A DNA stretch of 45,319 bases. Source: Lachnospiraceae bacterium. Its GTDB lineage: Bacteria; Bacillota; Clostridia; Lachnospirales; Lachnospiraceae. The notes beneath the pieces were generated by a model. It saw nothing but the letters and a program-made list of their open reading frames with translations, made no database searches and was not told where the DNA came from. The stretch spans positions 1 to 45,319 of the forward strand of contig JAAVXK010000013.1 of assembly GCA_022790615.1 (NCBI GenBank), written 5' to 3'. This document shows, in pieces, positions 9,527 to 17,440 of this stretch; position 1 is the stretch's first letter, and each line of letters starts with the position of its first letter. A program made the translations under genes and the position numbers.

Positions 9527-10612
9527 ATGAAAAAGAAGTTTTTAGGAGTAGTACTTAGCGTAGCTATGGTAGCATCCCTTCTTGCAGGATGCGGCGACAA
9601 GGAAGACAAACCACAGGAGGATAATGCGGCAACAGAAGCGCCTGCAGATGATGCTAACGGAGATGCTGAGGCAACAGAGGCACCTGCTGACGACAACGCT
9701 CAGGATGAGGGTAACGCTTCAGGTGAAGAGATTTATGTAGGTGTTATCAACAACAACCCTACAGAGTCAGGATACCGTACAGCTAATGACAAGGATTTGC
9801 GTGAAAAGTTCTGTCCGGAAAACGGTTACAAGGCAGAGTTTGTTTATGGTGACAAGAACGAAGAGCAGATTTCGGCAGCTCAGCAGTTGATTAACAACGG
9901 AGTTGATTATCTTCTTCTCTCGGCAGCTGACACAGCAGGATGGGAGACCGTTCTTGAGGATGCTAAGAACGCAGGCATCAAAGTAATCCTTTTTGACCGT
10001 ACAATTGACGCACCGGAAGACCTTTATGAGGCTTCAATCGTTTCAGACATGGACAAAGAGGGTGAGACAGCTGTTAACTGGTTAGCAGAGCAGGGACTTG
10101 ACAAGTACAACATCATTCACATTCAGGGAAAGATGGGTTCGGCAGCTCAGAAGGGACGTTCAAAAGCTCTTGAGACAAAAGTTGCTGACGATGATAACTG
10201 GAATATAGTTACACAGCAGACAGGTAACTGGGAGTCATCAGAGGCACAGGAAATTGTTCAGTCTGCTATTGATGCTAAGAAAGAGTTCAATGTAATTTAT
10301 GCTGAGAACGACAACATGGCTGACGGCGCTGTTAAGGCTCTTGACAAAGCTGGTATCACACATGGCGCTGACGGCGACGTAATTATAATGGGATTTGACT
10401 GCAACAAGTTCGCACTTAAGGCTGTTAAAGAAGGAAAGTGGAACTATGATGGACAGTGTAACCCATTCCAGGCAAAATACATTGAGGATATAATCAAGAA
10501 GCTTGAAAACGGCGAGCCAATTGACGAGAAAACAGTTATCTTAGATGAGAAATACTTCGACAGTAAGACTATTACAGATGAAGATATAGAGACTTATGGA
10601 ATCGGAGAATAA
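9527..10612 (+). CDS. Sugar ABC transporter substrate-binding lipoprotein (YtfQ/RbsB type)
   Basis: A lipid-anchored extracellular binding protein of 361 residues. The signal peptide ends in lipobox LLAGC with Cys22. An Ala/Asp/Glu-rich linker with two ATEAPADD repeats follows (about 24-66), then a type-1 periplasmic-binding fold (Peripla_BP_4) with hinge and ligand segments such as GVINNNPTESGYRTAND, VDYLLLSAAD and ILFDRTIDA. The AADTAGWE and DRT patterns match the galactofuranose-binding YtfQ group more than ribose or xylose proteins, but here GH43 enzymes sit downstream, so an arabinose- or xylose-containing ligand is equally likely. It is the first gene of the transporter operon and is followed by a hairpin terminator that should make it more abundant than the ATPase and permeases. 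Confidence 0.9.
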   Translation: MKKKFLGVVLSVAMVASLLAGCGDKEDKPQEDNAATEAPADDANGDAEATEAPADDNAQDEGNASGEEIYVGVINNNPTESGYRTANDKDLREKFCPENGYKAEFVYGDKNEEQISAAQQLINNGVDYLLLSAADTAGWETVLEDAKNAGIKVILFDRTIDAPEDLYEASIVSDMDKEGETAVNWLAEQGLDKYNIIHIQGKMGSAAQKGRSKALETKVADDDNWNIVTQQTGNWESSEAQEIVQSAIDAKKEFNVIYAENDNMADGAVKALDKAGITHGADGDVIIMGFDCNKFALKAVKEGKWNYDGQCNPFQAKYIEDIIKKLENGEPIDEKTVILDEKYFDSKTITDEDIETYGIGE

Positions 10613-10650
10613 TTTGGTCTAATATTGTAATATGTATGTTATTTGCTAAG

Positions 10651-10700
10651 AAAGCGCGGCGCAGCGTAATTTATTGTCAGTACGCTTGCCCGCGCTTTTT
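10651..10700 (+). terminator. Read-through terminator between binding protein and ATPase
   Basis: AAAGCGCGG (10651-10659) pairs with CCGCGCTTT (10690-10698). The stem is extended inward by GCGTA/TACGC and followed by T's up to 10700. It sits inside the operon, in the 117-base gap after the binding-protein gene, a classic arrangement for partial termination that sets the ratio of binding protein to transporter. Confidence 0.8.
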
Positions 10701-10729
10701 ATAAATAATTATTAAGGGGTGAAACACTG

Positions 10730-12247
10730 GTGAAAGACATGTCCGTGTTGGAAATGAAAAATATATCCAAAAGTTTCCCTGGTGTACGTGCGCTTCAGCA
10801 CGTTGATTTCAGATTGTGCGAAGGCGAGATTCACGCACTTATGGGAGAGAATGGAGCAGGAAAGTCTACACTTATTAAGGTGCTTACCGGAGTGTATGAA
10901 AAGGATGAAGGCGAGATTTTCCTTAAGGGACTTAACAAGGCGGCGGTTATACGTTCGCCGCAGGATGCGCAGAATTTGGGTATAAGTACCGTGTATCAGG
11001 AGATTACACTATGTCCGAATCTTTCCGTGGCGGAGAATATGTATATAGGCCGTACCAAGGGAATGGTAACGAACTGGAAGAAGATGTATAACGATGCAGA
11101 CAAAATATTGAGGCAGCTTGACATTCCCGCAAAGGCAAGGCAGCAGCTTTCAAGCTGTTCAATAGCTGTACAGCAGATGGTTGCGATTGCCCGTGCCGTA
11201 GATATGGATTGTAAAGTACTGATTCTTGACGAACCGACATCTTCGCTTGATGAGAATGAGGTTGCGAAGTTATTTAATCTTATGCGTAATCTCAGGGAAA
11301 AGGGTGTTGGAATTATATTTGTTACGCATTTCCTTGACCAGGTTTATGAGGTGTGTGACAAGATAACGGTTTTGCGTGACGGGCAGCTTGTAGGCGAATA
11401 CGTGATTGAAGACCTTCCTAGAGTTAAGCTTGTTGCAAAAATGCTTGGAAAAGAGCTCGACGATATGTCAGATATCAAGAGCGAGGCTATGGAATATAAA
11501 GGGGACGGAGCAGACGGCGTTCCTGTTTATGAGGCTCAAAACCTTCAAAGTAATGCGGGAATAAAACCGTTTGATTTCTACATTAAAAAAGGTGAGGTTA
11601 ACGGCTTTACGGGACTTCTCGGTTCGGGACGAAGCGAGTGTGTCCGTGCTATATTTGGCGCTGACAGGGTGATTAGCGGAAAGTCACAAATGAATGGAAG
11701 AAAAGTAAAGATAAGTAAGCCTATTGATGCAATGAAAAACGGTATTGCATATCTTCCTGAAGACCGTAAGGTTGATGGAATAATAGGAGATTTGTCGGTA
11801 CGTGAGAATATTATTCTTGCACTGCAGGTTCTTAAGGGATTTTTCAGGCCGTTCTCAAAAGCGCAGCAGTACAAGTTTGCGGATGAGTATATTAAGCTTC
11901 TTGAGATTAAAACGGCGTCTGCCGATACTCCTATCAAGTCTCTTTCGGGAGGTAACCAGCAGAAAGTTATACTTGCGCGCTGGCTTCTTATGAATCCTGA
12001 ATATCTTATTCTGGATGAGCCTACACGAGGTATCGACGTAGGTACTAAGGTTGAAATTCAGAAGCTTGTGCTTAAGCTTGCGTCAGAGGGCATGAGCGTT
12101 ACATTTATATCATCTGAAACTGACGAGATGCTTAGGACATGTTCAAGGATGGTAGTTATGCGTGACCGTAAGGTGGTTGGAGAGCTTACCGGTAGCGATT
12201 TGACACAGAGTAAGATTATGAGTACTATAGCCGGAGGTGACAAATAA
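10730..12247 (+). CDS. Sugar ABC transporter ATP-binding protein (fused, YtfR/RbsA type)
   Basis: A 505-residue tandem ABC ATPase of the carbohydrate-uptake transporter 2 family. The first cassette has Walker A GENGAGKST and Walker B VLILDEPTSS but a degenerate signature (LSSCSIAVQQ). The second has a degenerate Walker A (GLLGSGRSE) but an intact signature LSGGNQQK and Walker B YLILDEPTRGID. That split pattern is typical for RbsA/MglA/YtfR proteins. Start GTG 10730 lies 10 bases after AAGGGG; ATG 10739 is the alternative. Two bases separate its stop from the first permease, so the three genes are one translational unit. Confidence 0.94.
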   Translation: MKDMSVLEMKNISKSFPGVRALQHVDFRLCEGEIHALMGENGAGKSTLIKVLTGVYEKDEGEIFLKGLNKAAVIRSPQDAQNLGISTVYQEITLCPNLSVAENMYIGRTKGMVTNWKKMYNDADKILRQLDIPAKARQQLSSCSIAVQQMVAIARAVDMDCKVLILDEPTSSLDENEVAKLFNLMRNLREKGVGIIFVTHFLDQVYEVCDKITVLRDGQLVGEYVIEDLPRVKLVAKMLGKELDDMSDIKSEAMEYKGDGADGVPVYEAQNLQSNAGIKPFDFYIKKGEVNGFTGLLGSGRSECVRAIFGADRVISGKSQMNGRKVKISKPIDAMKNGIAYLPEDRKVDGIIGDLSVRENIILALQVLKGFFRPFSKAQQYKFADEYIKLLEIKTASADTPIKSLSGGNQQKVILARWLLMNPEYLILDEPTRGIDVGTKVEIQKLVLKLASEGMSVTFISSETDEMLRTCSRMVVMRDRKVVGELTGSDLTQSKIMSTIAGGDK

Positions 12248-12249
12248 CA

Positions 12250-13332
12250 ATGGACAATACAAAATCAAAGGGAACATTAGCAATATTAGGGTCTTTCAGA
12301 CAATTAATTATTCCGTTGGTTGCGATTGTAATACTTGCATTATTTAATTTGATTGTTGACCCGTCTTTTTTTCATATAGCGATTAAAGAAAATAGCGCCG
12401 GAAACCCGGTTATATCGGGAAATCTGATTTCCATCCTGGACTTTGGTACGGAGCTTGCGATATTGTCAATCGGTATGACGCTTGTCACTGCGGCAACAGG
12501 TGGTCAGGATATTTCTGTTGGTTCTGCCATGGCTATTGCCGGTGCGGTTATACTGCGAGTGCTTTGTGGAACGGACTCTGCGCCTGAAACCATTAAGGCG
12601 CCGATTATTGTCGCATTCCTTATTTCATGTGTTGTTGCGATGATTTTTGGTGCATTTAACGGAGTGTTGGTTTCCATATTCAAAATACAACCGATGGTTG
12701 CGACGCTTATACTATTCACGGCAGGTCGTTCTATTGGAGCATGGATTAACAGCAACCGTCTTCCGGTTGTAAGCGATGTGGAGTTCACATATTTTGGCGG
12801 AAACATACCGGGAATGCCGATTCCGACGCCATTTTTTATTGCGATAGCGTGCTTTATCATAATAGCGCTTGTACTTAAGTTTACCAATCTGGGTCTGTAC
12901 ACGCAGGCGGTTGGTATTAATGAAAAGTCTTCGAGGCTTAACGGAATAAATCCGACTTTTATAAAATTTATTACATTTGTGATTCTCGGGCTTTGCGTTG
13001 CGATTGCGTCATTAATCACCGTAAGCCGTGTGTCAAGCATGAACTATTCGACCGTTGCAAAAGACATTGAGATGGATGCCATTCTTGCGGTTGCACTTGG
13101 CGGTAATGCACTTAGCGGAGGTAAGTTTAGTATGGCGGCGTCAATTCTTGGTGCATACGTAATACAGTTCCTTGGAACAACGCTCTATAAATTTGATGTA
13201 CCGTCAGCGGCTATATCGGCATATAAGGCCGTGGTAGTTATAGTGCTGGTTGTATTTAGCGCACCGGTTGTACGTGAAAAACTTTCAGCTTTATGGAAGA
13301 AAATCAGAGTAAGCAAAAAGGAGGCCAGCTAA
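12250..13332 (+). CDS. Sugar ABC transporter permease 1 (YtfT type)
   Basis: A membrane permease of the BPD_transp_2 family, 360 residues, with 8-10 hydrophobic segments. It shows the family motif GMTLVTAATGGQDISVGS near the N-terminal third and the cytoplasmic EAA-like segment MDAILAVALGGNALSGGKFS near the C-terminus. The GQDISVG form (rather than GIDLSVG) is typical of the YtfT partner of YtfR/YjfF. It follows the ATPase directly and is separated from the second permease by a single base. Confidence 0.92.
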   Translation: MDNTKSKGTLAILGSFRQLIIPLVAIVILALFNLIVDPSFFHIAIKENSAGNPVISGNLISILDFGTELAILSIGMTLVTAATGGQDISVGSAMAIAGAVILRVLCGTDSAPETIKAPIIVAFLISCVVAMIFGAFNGVLVSIFKIQPMVATLILFTAGRSIGAWINSNRLPVVSDVEFTYFGGNIPGMPIPTPFFIAIACFIIIALVLKFTNLGLYTQAVGINEKSSRLNGINPTFIKFITFVILGLCVAIASLITVSRVSSMNYSTVAKDIEMDAILAVALGGNALSGGKFSMAASILGAYVIQFLGTTLYKFDVPSAAISAYKAVVVIVLVVFSAPVVREKLSALWKKIRVSKKEAS

Positions 13333-13333
13333 T

Positions 13334-14383
13334 ATGTCATCAAATAAATCAGCGGTATCCGATAAAGGAATTGCGGCAAAGATTAAGAATGTGTCAGATA
13401 CAAACCTGCTTCTTACAATTACGATAGTAGTATTTTTTGTAATGTATATAGGAGCGATAATATTTCAGGGTTCTGGATTTTTAAAGCCGCAGACATTTTT
13501 TAATATTCTTAATCAGAATGCCACGCTTATTATCGTTTCATGCGGTATGAGTATGGTTATGATTGCAGGCGGTATCGATATATCTGTCGGTGGTTTGACA
13601 GCGCTTGTGTGTATGTGCTGTGCGGTATATCTTGATTTCATGGGCGGAAACTTAGTTGTATCAGTCCTGATTGCGCTTGCGATAGGTCTTGCGTTTGGTA
13701 TTGTGCAGGGATTCCTTGTGGCTTATCTTGATATACAGCCGTTCATAGTAACGCTTGCGGGTATGTTCTTTGCCCGTGGTATGACAACAGTTGTATATAA
13801 AGAACCGTTCAACGTTGCACATGAGGGATTCAAGGAATTGAAACTGACGCGTTTGTTAATTCCTAAGATGGGTTCGTATACCAAAAAAGGCGCTTATATA
13901 GATGCCTATGTGGAATTAGGTGTTGTTGTAGCGCTTATAATAGTAGTCATAATGTTCTGTGTGCTGAGGTGGACAAAACTTGGACGAAGCTTTTATGCCG
14001 TTGGAGGAAACAGTCAGAGTGCCGTAATGCTTGGAATCAATGTGAAAAGGACAAAATTCATAACCCATCTCCTGTCAGGAATACTTGCAGGAATAGGTGG
14101 ATATGCATTCTTCCTCCACACCGGCGCGGGTTCTCCCGCACATGCAACCGGAATGGAAATGAACGCGATTGCCGCGTCCATCATTGGAGGTACGATGCTT
14201 ACCGGTGGTGTAGGTAATATTATCGGTACGTTTTTCGGTGTGCTTTCACTTTCCACAATCCAGATTATTGTTGCTACAGCCGGACTTGGAGAAGCATGGT
14301 GGACTAACATTACAATAGCGTCGATGCTTTGTATCTTCCTTATTTTGCAGAGTGTGATTATGGCTTGGAAACACAGGGCATAA
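13334..14383 (+). CDS. Sugar ABC transporter permease 2 (YjfF type)
   Basis: The second BPD_transp_2 permease, 349 residues. It has the motif GMSMVMIAGGIDISVGG near residue 75 and the C-terminal segment MNAIAASIIGGTMLTGGVGN. Two different permeases with one fused ATPase is the hallmark of the YtfQRT-YjfF galactofuranose importer, where the pair forms a heterodimer. Related systems in gut bacteria take up other furanose or pentose sugars, so the substrate is open. It is the last gene of the transporter core and is followed by an intrinsic terminator. Confidence 0.92.
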   Translation: MSSNKSAVSDKGIAAKIKNVSDTNLLLTITIVVFFVMYIGAIIFQGSGFLKPQTFFNILNQNATLIIVSCGMSMVMIAGGIDISVGGLTALVCMCCAVYLDFMGGNLVVSVLIALAIGLAFGIVQGFLVAYLDIQPFIVTLAGMFFARGMTTVVYKEPFNVAHEGFKELKLTRLLIPKMGSYTKKGAYIDAYVELGVVVALIIVVIMFCVLRWTKLGRSFYAVGGNSQSAVMLGINVKRTKFITHLLSGILAGIGGYAFFLHTGAGSPAHATGMEMNAIAASIIGGTMLTGGVGNIIGTFFGVLSLSTIQIIVATAGLGEAWWTNITIASMLCIFLILQSVIMAWKHRA

Positions 14384-14433
14384 GCTATGACAGTAATATT
14401 TCATTAATTTCTTTTTATAATATAATAATTGCA

Positions 14434-14465
14434 GGGCAGCGCCGGTATATCCGGGGCTGCCTTTT
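14434..14465 (+). terminator. Intrinsic terminator of the transporter operon
   Basis: GGCAGC (14435-14440) pairs with GCTGCC (14456-14461), extended by an inner CCGG/CCGG, followed by TTTT. It lies about 50 bases after the second permease stop. Confidence 0.8.
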
Positions 14466-14467
14466 GT

Positions 14468-14646
14468 ATATAATTAGGAAACTGCTTTGCAACTTCCTAT
14501 TATATGAAAAGCGCTCCGCTAAAGATGCGTACTTGCGCGATATGTTGCTAGTTGCATTCACAGCATGCGCTCGGCGCGGAGAATATCGCAAGCGACATTC
14601 TTTGTTCTGCGATGCAAAGGTGGCGGCGTGCTTTACTTGCAAATAA
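14468..14646. repeat. Structured, GC-richer intergenic element (candidate dispersed repeat)
   Basis: A 180-base block of unusual composition fills most of the gap between the permease and the second binding protein. It opens with a hairpin (ATATAATTAGGAA at 14468 pairing with TTCCTATTATAT at 14494). Two further pairings cross each other: CTCCGC (14514) with GCGGAG (14576), and CTTGCGCGATAT (14532) with ATATCGCAAG (14583), a pseudoknot-like order. CTTTGC (14485) can also pair with GCAAAG (14614). Both strands give Arg/Ser-rich open frames that look spurious. It resembles the non-coding repeats common in Lachnospiraceae genomes (recollection, not checked). Confidence 0.5.
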
Positions 14647-14684
14647 AAGGTAATATTGTTATAATCTTCTAAAATCCTTTGTTT

Positions 14685-14695
14685 GGGGGGGGGGG
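14685..14695 (+). repeat. Poly-G tract (11 G) acting as ribosome-binding site
   Basis: Eleven consecutive G end 6 bases before the GTG start of the second binding-protein gene. No other Shine-Dalgarno sequence is present, so the tract occupies that position. Long homopolymers of G are prone to slipped-strand length change. Confidence 0.85.
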
Positions 14696-14701
14696 TAACC
14701 T

Positions 14702-15868
14702 GTGAAAATAATATATTTGCTTGCATATATAATGATAATGTCAGTCTGTACGTTTTCATTGTCGGGATGTAACCGTTCCGGAACAGCGGATGTTGAGGTT
14801 GCGCCTGAGGATAACGTGCCGATAAATAGTAATCCTACTAAAATTCCGGACTCAGGCTTGCACGGAAAGCAGGACTGGGATAGCAGTAATATTGAGTTGG
14901 ATAGTGACATACATGATGCAGAAATTATAACAATAGGTTTCGTGCAGGTCGGGCATGAGTCTGCCTGGAGGGAGGCGGCAACGGAAAGCGTGCTGGACAC
15001 ATTTTCAAGAGATAATGGGTATGAGCTTATGTTCATAGATTCAGATAACAATTCTGATTACCAGAAGCAAGCCGCCATGCAGTTTATTGAGCAGAAAATT
15101 GATTATCTGATAATCGACCCTATAGTTACAGGCGGATGGGATAATGTGTTGAAGGCCGCGAAAGAGGCCGGTGTAAAAGTGTTTGTTATAGACAGGACTA
15201 TTGATTGTGATGAAAGCATGTATGAGGCATGGTTTGGTTCTGATTTTGAGGCTGAAGGTGAGGCGGCCGGAGCCTGGCTCGAAGCCTATCTCAAGGATAA
15301 AGGCAGGGAAAAGGAGGATATAAGCATAGTGACCGTGGCAGGCACTAAGGGGTCGGCTGCACGGAAAGGACGTACAAAGGGATTTTCAAAGTATATTAAA
15401 AAGAATGATAACTGGACAAAGCTTGCAGAGAAGGACGGGGAATTCACTAAGGAATCCGGAAAGAGAATTATGGAAGAATTCATAATAAAATACGGGAAGA
15501 TTGATGTGGTTGTCTGTCATAACGATAACGAGGCATGGGGAGCCATGGAAGCGCTTGACGAGGCGGGAATTACGTACGGCATGGGTGGAGATACTATTTT
15601 AATTTCATTTGACGCGGTATATGAAAGCCTGGAATATGTATTGTCAGGAAAGATAAACGCTGATTTTGAATGTAACCCATTGTCCGCCCCATATATTGAG
15701 GACGCTATCAGAAGGATTGAGAGCGGCAGACATGTTGTAAGTAAAACAAATTATATTGACGAGGCGTGTTTCCAGGCCGAAAACAATGTATATACAATAG
15801 AATATGCCGGAAGAACTTCAAAAATGATTACTGTCACGGAACAAGTCCTTAAATCAAGGGCGTATTAA
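14702..15868 (+). CDS. Second sugar-binding lipoprotein (YtfQ/RbsB type)
   Basis: A 388-residue lipoprotein with lipobox LSGC (Cys23), a polar linker (about 24-75) and a Peripla_BP_4 domain. It is clearly paralogous to the first binding protein of this locus: both share the DRTID motif, GSAA.KGR, NWT or NWN, the CNP...YIEDII or AI region and the same overall length. It has no ATPase or permease of its own and may feed the YtfRT-YjfF core with a different oligosaccharide, or act as a ligand-presenting partner of the upstream YesM kinase (both inference). It starts with GTG behind an 11-G tract. It is separated from the transporter by a terminator and a repeat element, so it is probably regulated independently. 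Confidence 0.88.
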   Translation: MKIIYLLAYIMIMSVCTFSLSGCNRSGTADVEVAPEDNVPINSNPTKIPDSGLHGKQDWDSSNIELDSDIHDAEIITIGFVQVGHESAWREAATESVLDTFSRDNGYELMFIDSDNNSDYQKQAAMQFIEQKIDYLIIDPIVTGGWDNVLKAAKEAGVKVFVIDRTIDCDESMYEAWFGSDFEAEGEAAGAWLEAYLKDKGREKEDISIVTVAGTKGSAARKGRTKGFSKYIKKNDNWTKLAEKDGEFTKESGKRIMEEFIIKYGKIDVVVCHNDNEAWGAMEALDEAGITYGMGGDTILISFDAVYESLEYVLSGKINADFECNPLSAPYIEDAIRRIESGRHVVSKTNYIDEACFQAENNVYTIEYAGRTSKMITVTEQVLKSRAY

Positions 15869-15944
15869 TATGGAATATAATTACAATGGAGTTTTATCCA
15901 TATTTGAACGAAAAATGTACATATAAACAAATTGTGCCATATGA

Positions 15945-15950
15945 TATAAT
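15945..15950 (+). promoter_or_regulatory. -10 element before the CBM/LRR gene
   Basis: A TATAAT with an upstream TG (extended -10 type) lies 52 bases before the ATG of the CBM/LRR protein. No matching -35 is evident. Confidence 0.35.
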
Positions 15951-16001
15951 TATTAAGTATTAATCGCAATAAATAATACGAATATGATGGAGGTATGAAT
16001 A

Positions 16002-17267
16002 ATGAAAAAAAATGTTTTAAAAGTATTTGCTGCTTGCGCGGCGGCTTGCTTTGTATCAGGTCTTGTATTTGTTGGCGGGGGCGCTGATACGGCTAAGGCT
16101 GATGATGGTGTAATATGTGATTATAACTTTGATAGTGATGACCTCAGCGGACTTATGCAGAAGGGTACAACGAAATATACCATTGAAGAAGGCAGAAACA
16201 GTAGTCTTATAGAAGGTGATACCAGTAAGAACTGCCTTAAGGTTGAAAGAGGTAATGAGAATGACTGGTGGGAAAGAACCGGTTTTAAATTTGACCTTAA
16301 AAAGCTGACACCGGGTAAACAGTATATTGTTACGATTGATTTTGCACATGATAGTGAACCGGCAACGGTGACTAAGGATGGAAAAACTTATGAATTTGAT
16401 GATATGAGGGCTTTTAAAATCGGAACGTATTTTGACGGTGGATATGAAGAGGGAAGCCTGCAGGGAACCGACGAGGAAAAGAATGAGTTCCGTGCCAATA
16501 ATACTGCAAAATACGGACAGATTGGAGGACTTGCTGGTACCTGGAACGGTAACTGGGAGCGTATAACCGGCATGATTACAATCAAGGAAGACGTATTGAA
16601 ATCAGATAAAGAGTATTATCTCCATCTGTTCATGGGATATCCAGAGGCTGTTGGAAGCAGCGGTGCGGGATATAAGTGTGATTCCGTAACAAAAGAGGCG
16701 TATTATGTGGATAACTTCTCAATTAAAGAATATGTTGAACCGACTCCACAGCCAGCAACCCCAACGCCAGCGCCGGAAGTAACCGCTACGCCAGCGCCGG
16801 AAGTAACGCCTCAGCCGCCTGTAGTGACTCCTCCTATCGCGGACGATGGGCTTGAAGTTGGTTATGAAGATGTCGTAAAAGGCATTACATACAAGGTTAC
16901 AGGCAAGGACACAGTTGCAGCGGTTGGTTTTGACAAACCGAAAGCATCTCTCTCAATACCTGCAGCAATAACTCTTGAAGGATTCACTTACAAGGTAACT
17001 GCAATTGATGCAAAGGCATTTAAGGGAGATTCCATTAAGACCCTGACAATTGGAAATAATGTACAGACAATTGGAAAGAGCGCGTTCCAGGGATGTACAT
17101 CACTGAAGAAGATTACAATTAAGTCGACGGTTATTAAATCAATTGGAAAAGCGGCATTTAAGAAAACTTCAGCAAAGGCAACTGTAAAGGTTCCGAAGTC
17201 AAAGAAAAAAGCTTATCAGAAGTTGCTTAAGAAGGCCGGATTATCTAAGAAAGCTAAAGTGAAATAG
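16002..17267 (+). CDS. Secreted carbohydrate-binding-module / LRR surface protein
   Basis: An exported protein of 421 residues. The signal peptide (about 1-34) ends near ADTAKADD. A jelly-roll, CBM4/9/22-like domain follows (about 36-246), recognised by its YNFDSDDLSG opening, aromatic-rich strands and the closing AYYVDNFSIKEY. Next is a Pro/Thr linker with repeated TPAPEV units (about 247-280). The C-terminus is a BspA-type leucine-rich-repeat fold (LTIGNNVQTIGKSAFQGCTSLKK) with a very basic end (KVPKSKKKAYQKLLKKAGL). The same basic LRR ending closes the 889-residue protein at 41332, suggesting a common cell-wall retention module (inference). No catalytic residues are visible, so it probably captures polysaccharide for the neighbouring GH43 enzymes. 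A strong GGAGG precedes the ATG. Confidence 0.75.
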   Translation: MKKNVLKVFAACAAACFVSGLVFVGGGADTAKADDGVICDYNFDSDDLSGLMQKGTTKYTIEEGRNSSLIEGDTSKNCLKVERGNENDWWERTGFKFDLKKLTPGKQYIVTIDFAHDSEPATVTKDGKTYEFDDMRAFKIGTYFDGGYEEGSLQGTDEEKNEFRANNTAKYGQIGGLAGTWNGNWERITGMITIKEDVLKSDKEYYLHLFMGYPEAVGSSGAGYKCDSVTKEAYYVDNFSIKEYVEPTPQPATPTPAPEVTATPAPEVTPQPPVVTPPIADDGLEVGYEDVVKGITYKVTGKDTVAAVGFDKPKASLSIPAAITLEGFTYKVTAIDAKAFKGDSIKTLTIGNNVQTIGKSAFQGCTSLKKITIKSTVIKSIGKAAFKKTSAKATVKVPKSKKKAYQKLLKKAGLSKKAKVK

Positions 17268-17322
17268 TTAGTTTGTTATATTTTTGGACATATAATAAAA
17301 AAGTATAATATACTATATCTTG

Positions 17323-17361
17323 GAATAACAGTTTATGTCATCTGACAATAAACTGTTATTC
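17323..17361. promoter_or_regulatory. Long near-perfect inverted repeat
   Basis: Bases 17323-17340 (GAATAACAGTTTAT-GTCA) and 17343-17361 pair over 18 bp with one bulged T and almost no loop. It lies between the CBM/LRR gene and the secreted GH43 gene. There is no T-run, so it may be a cruciform-type operator, an RNA processing site or a weak terminator. Confidence 0.55.
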
Positions 17362-17440
17362 TGACTATTATGATATTATGTTGTATCATCTTTTAACTGA
17401 ATGATATTATTAACTAAAAAACTTATGGGGGTATGACAGA

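Noticed and set aside
14415-14759. A 114-codon minus-strand frame across the transporter gap
   Set aside because: Its Arg/Ser-rich composition follows the structured repeat element and it runs into the second binding-protein gene; it is probably a spurious product of the repeat.
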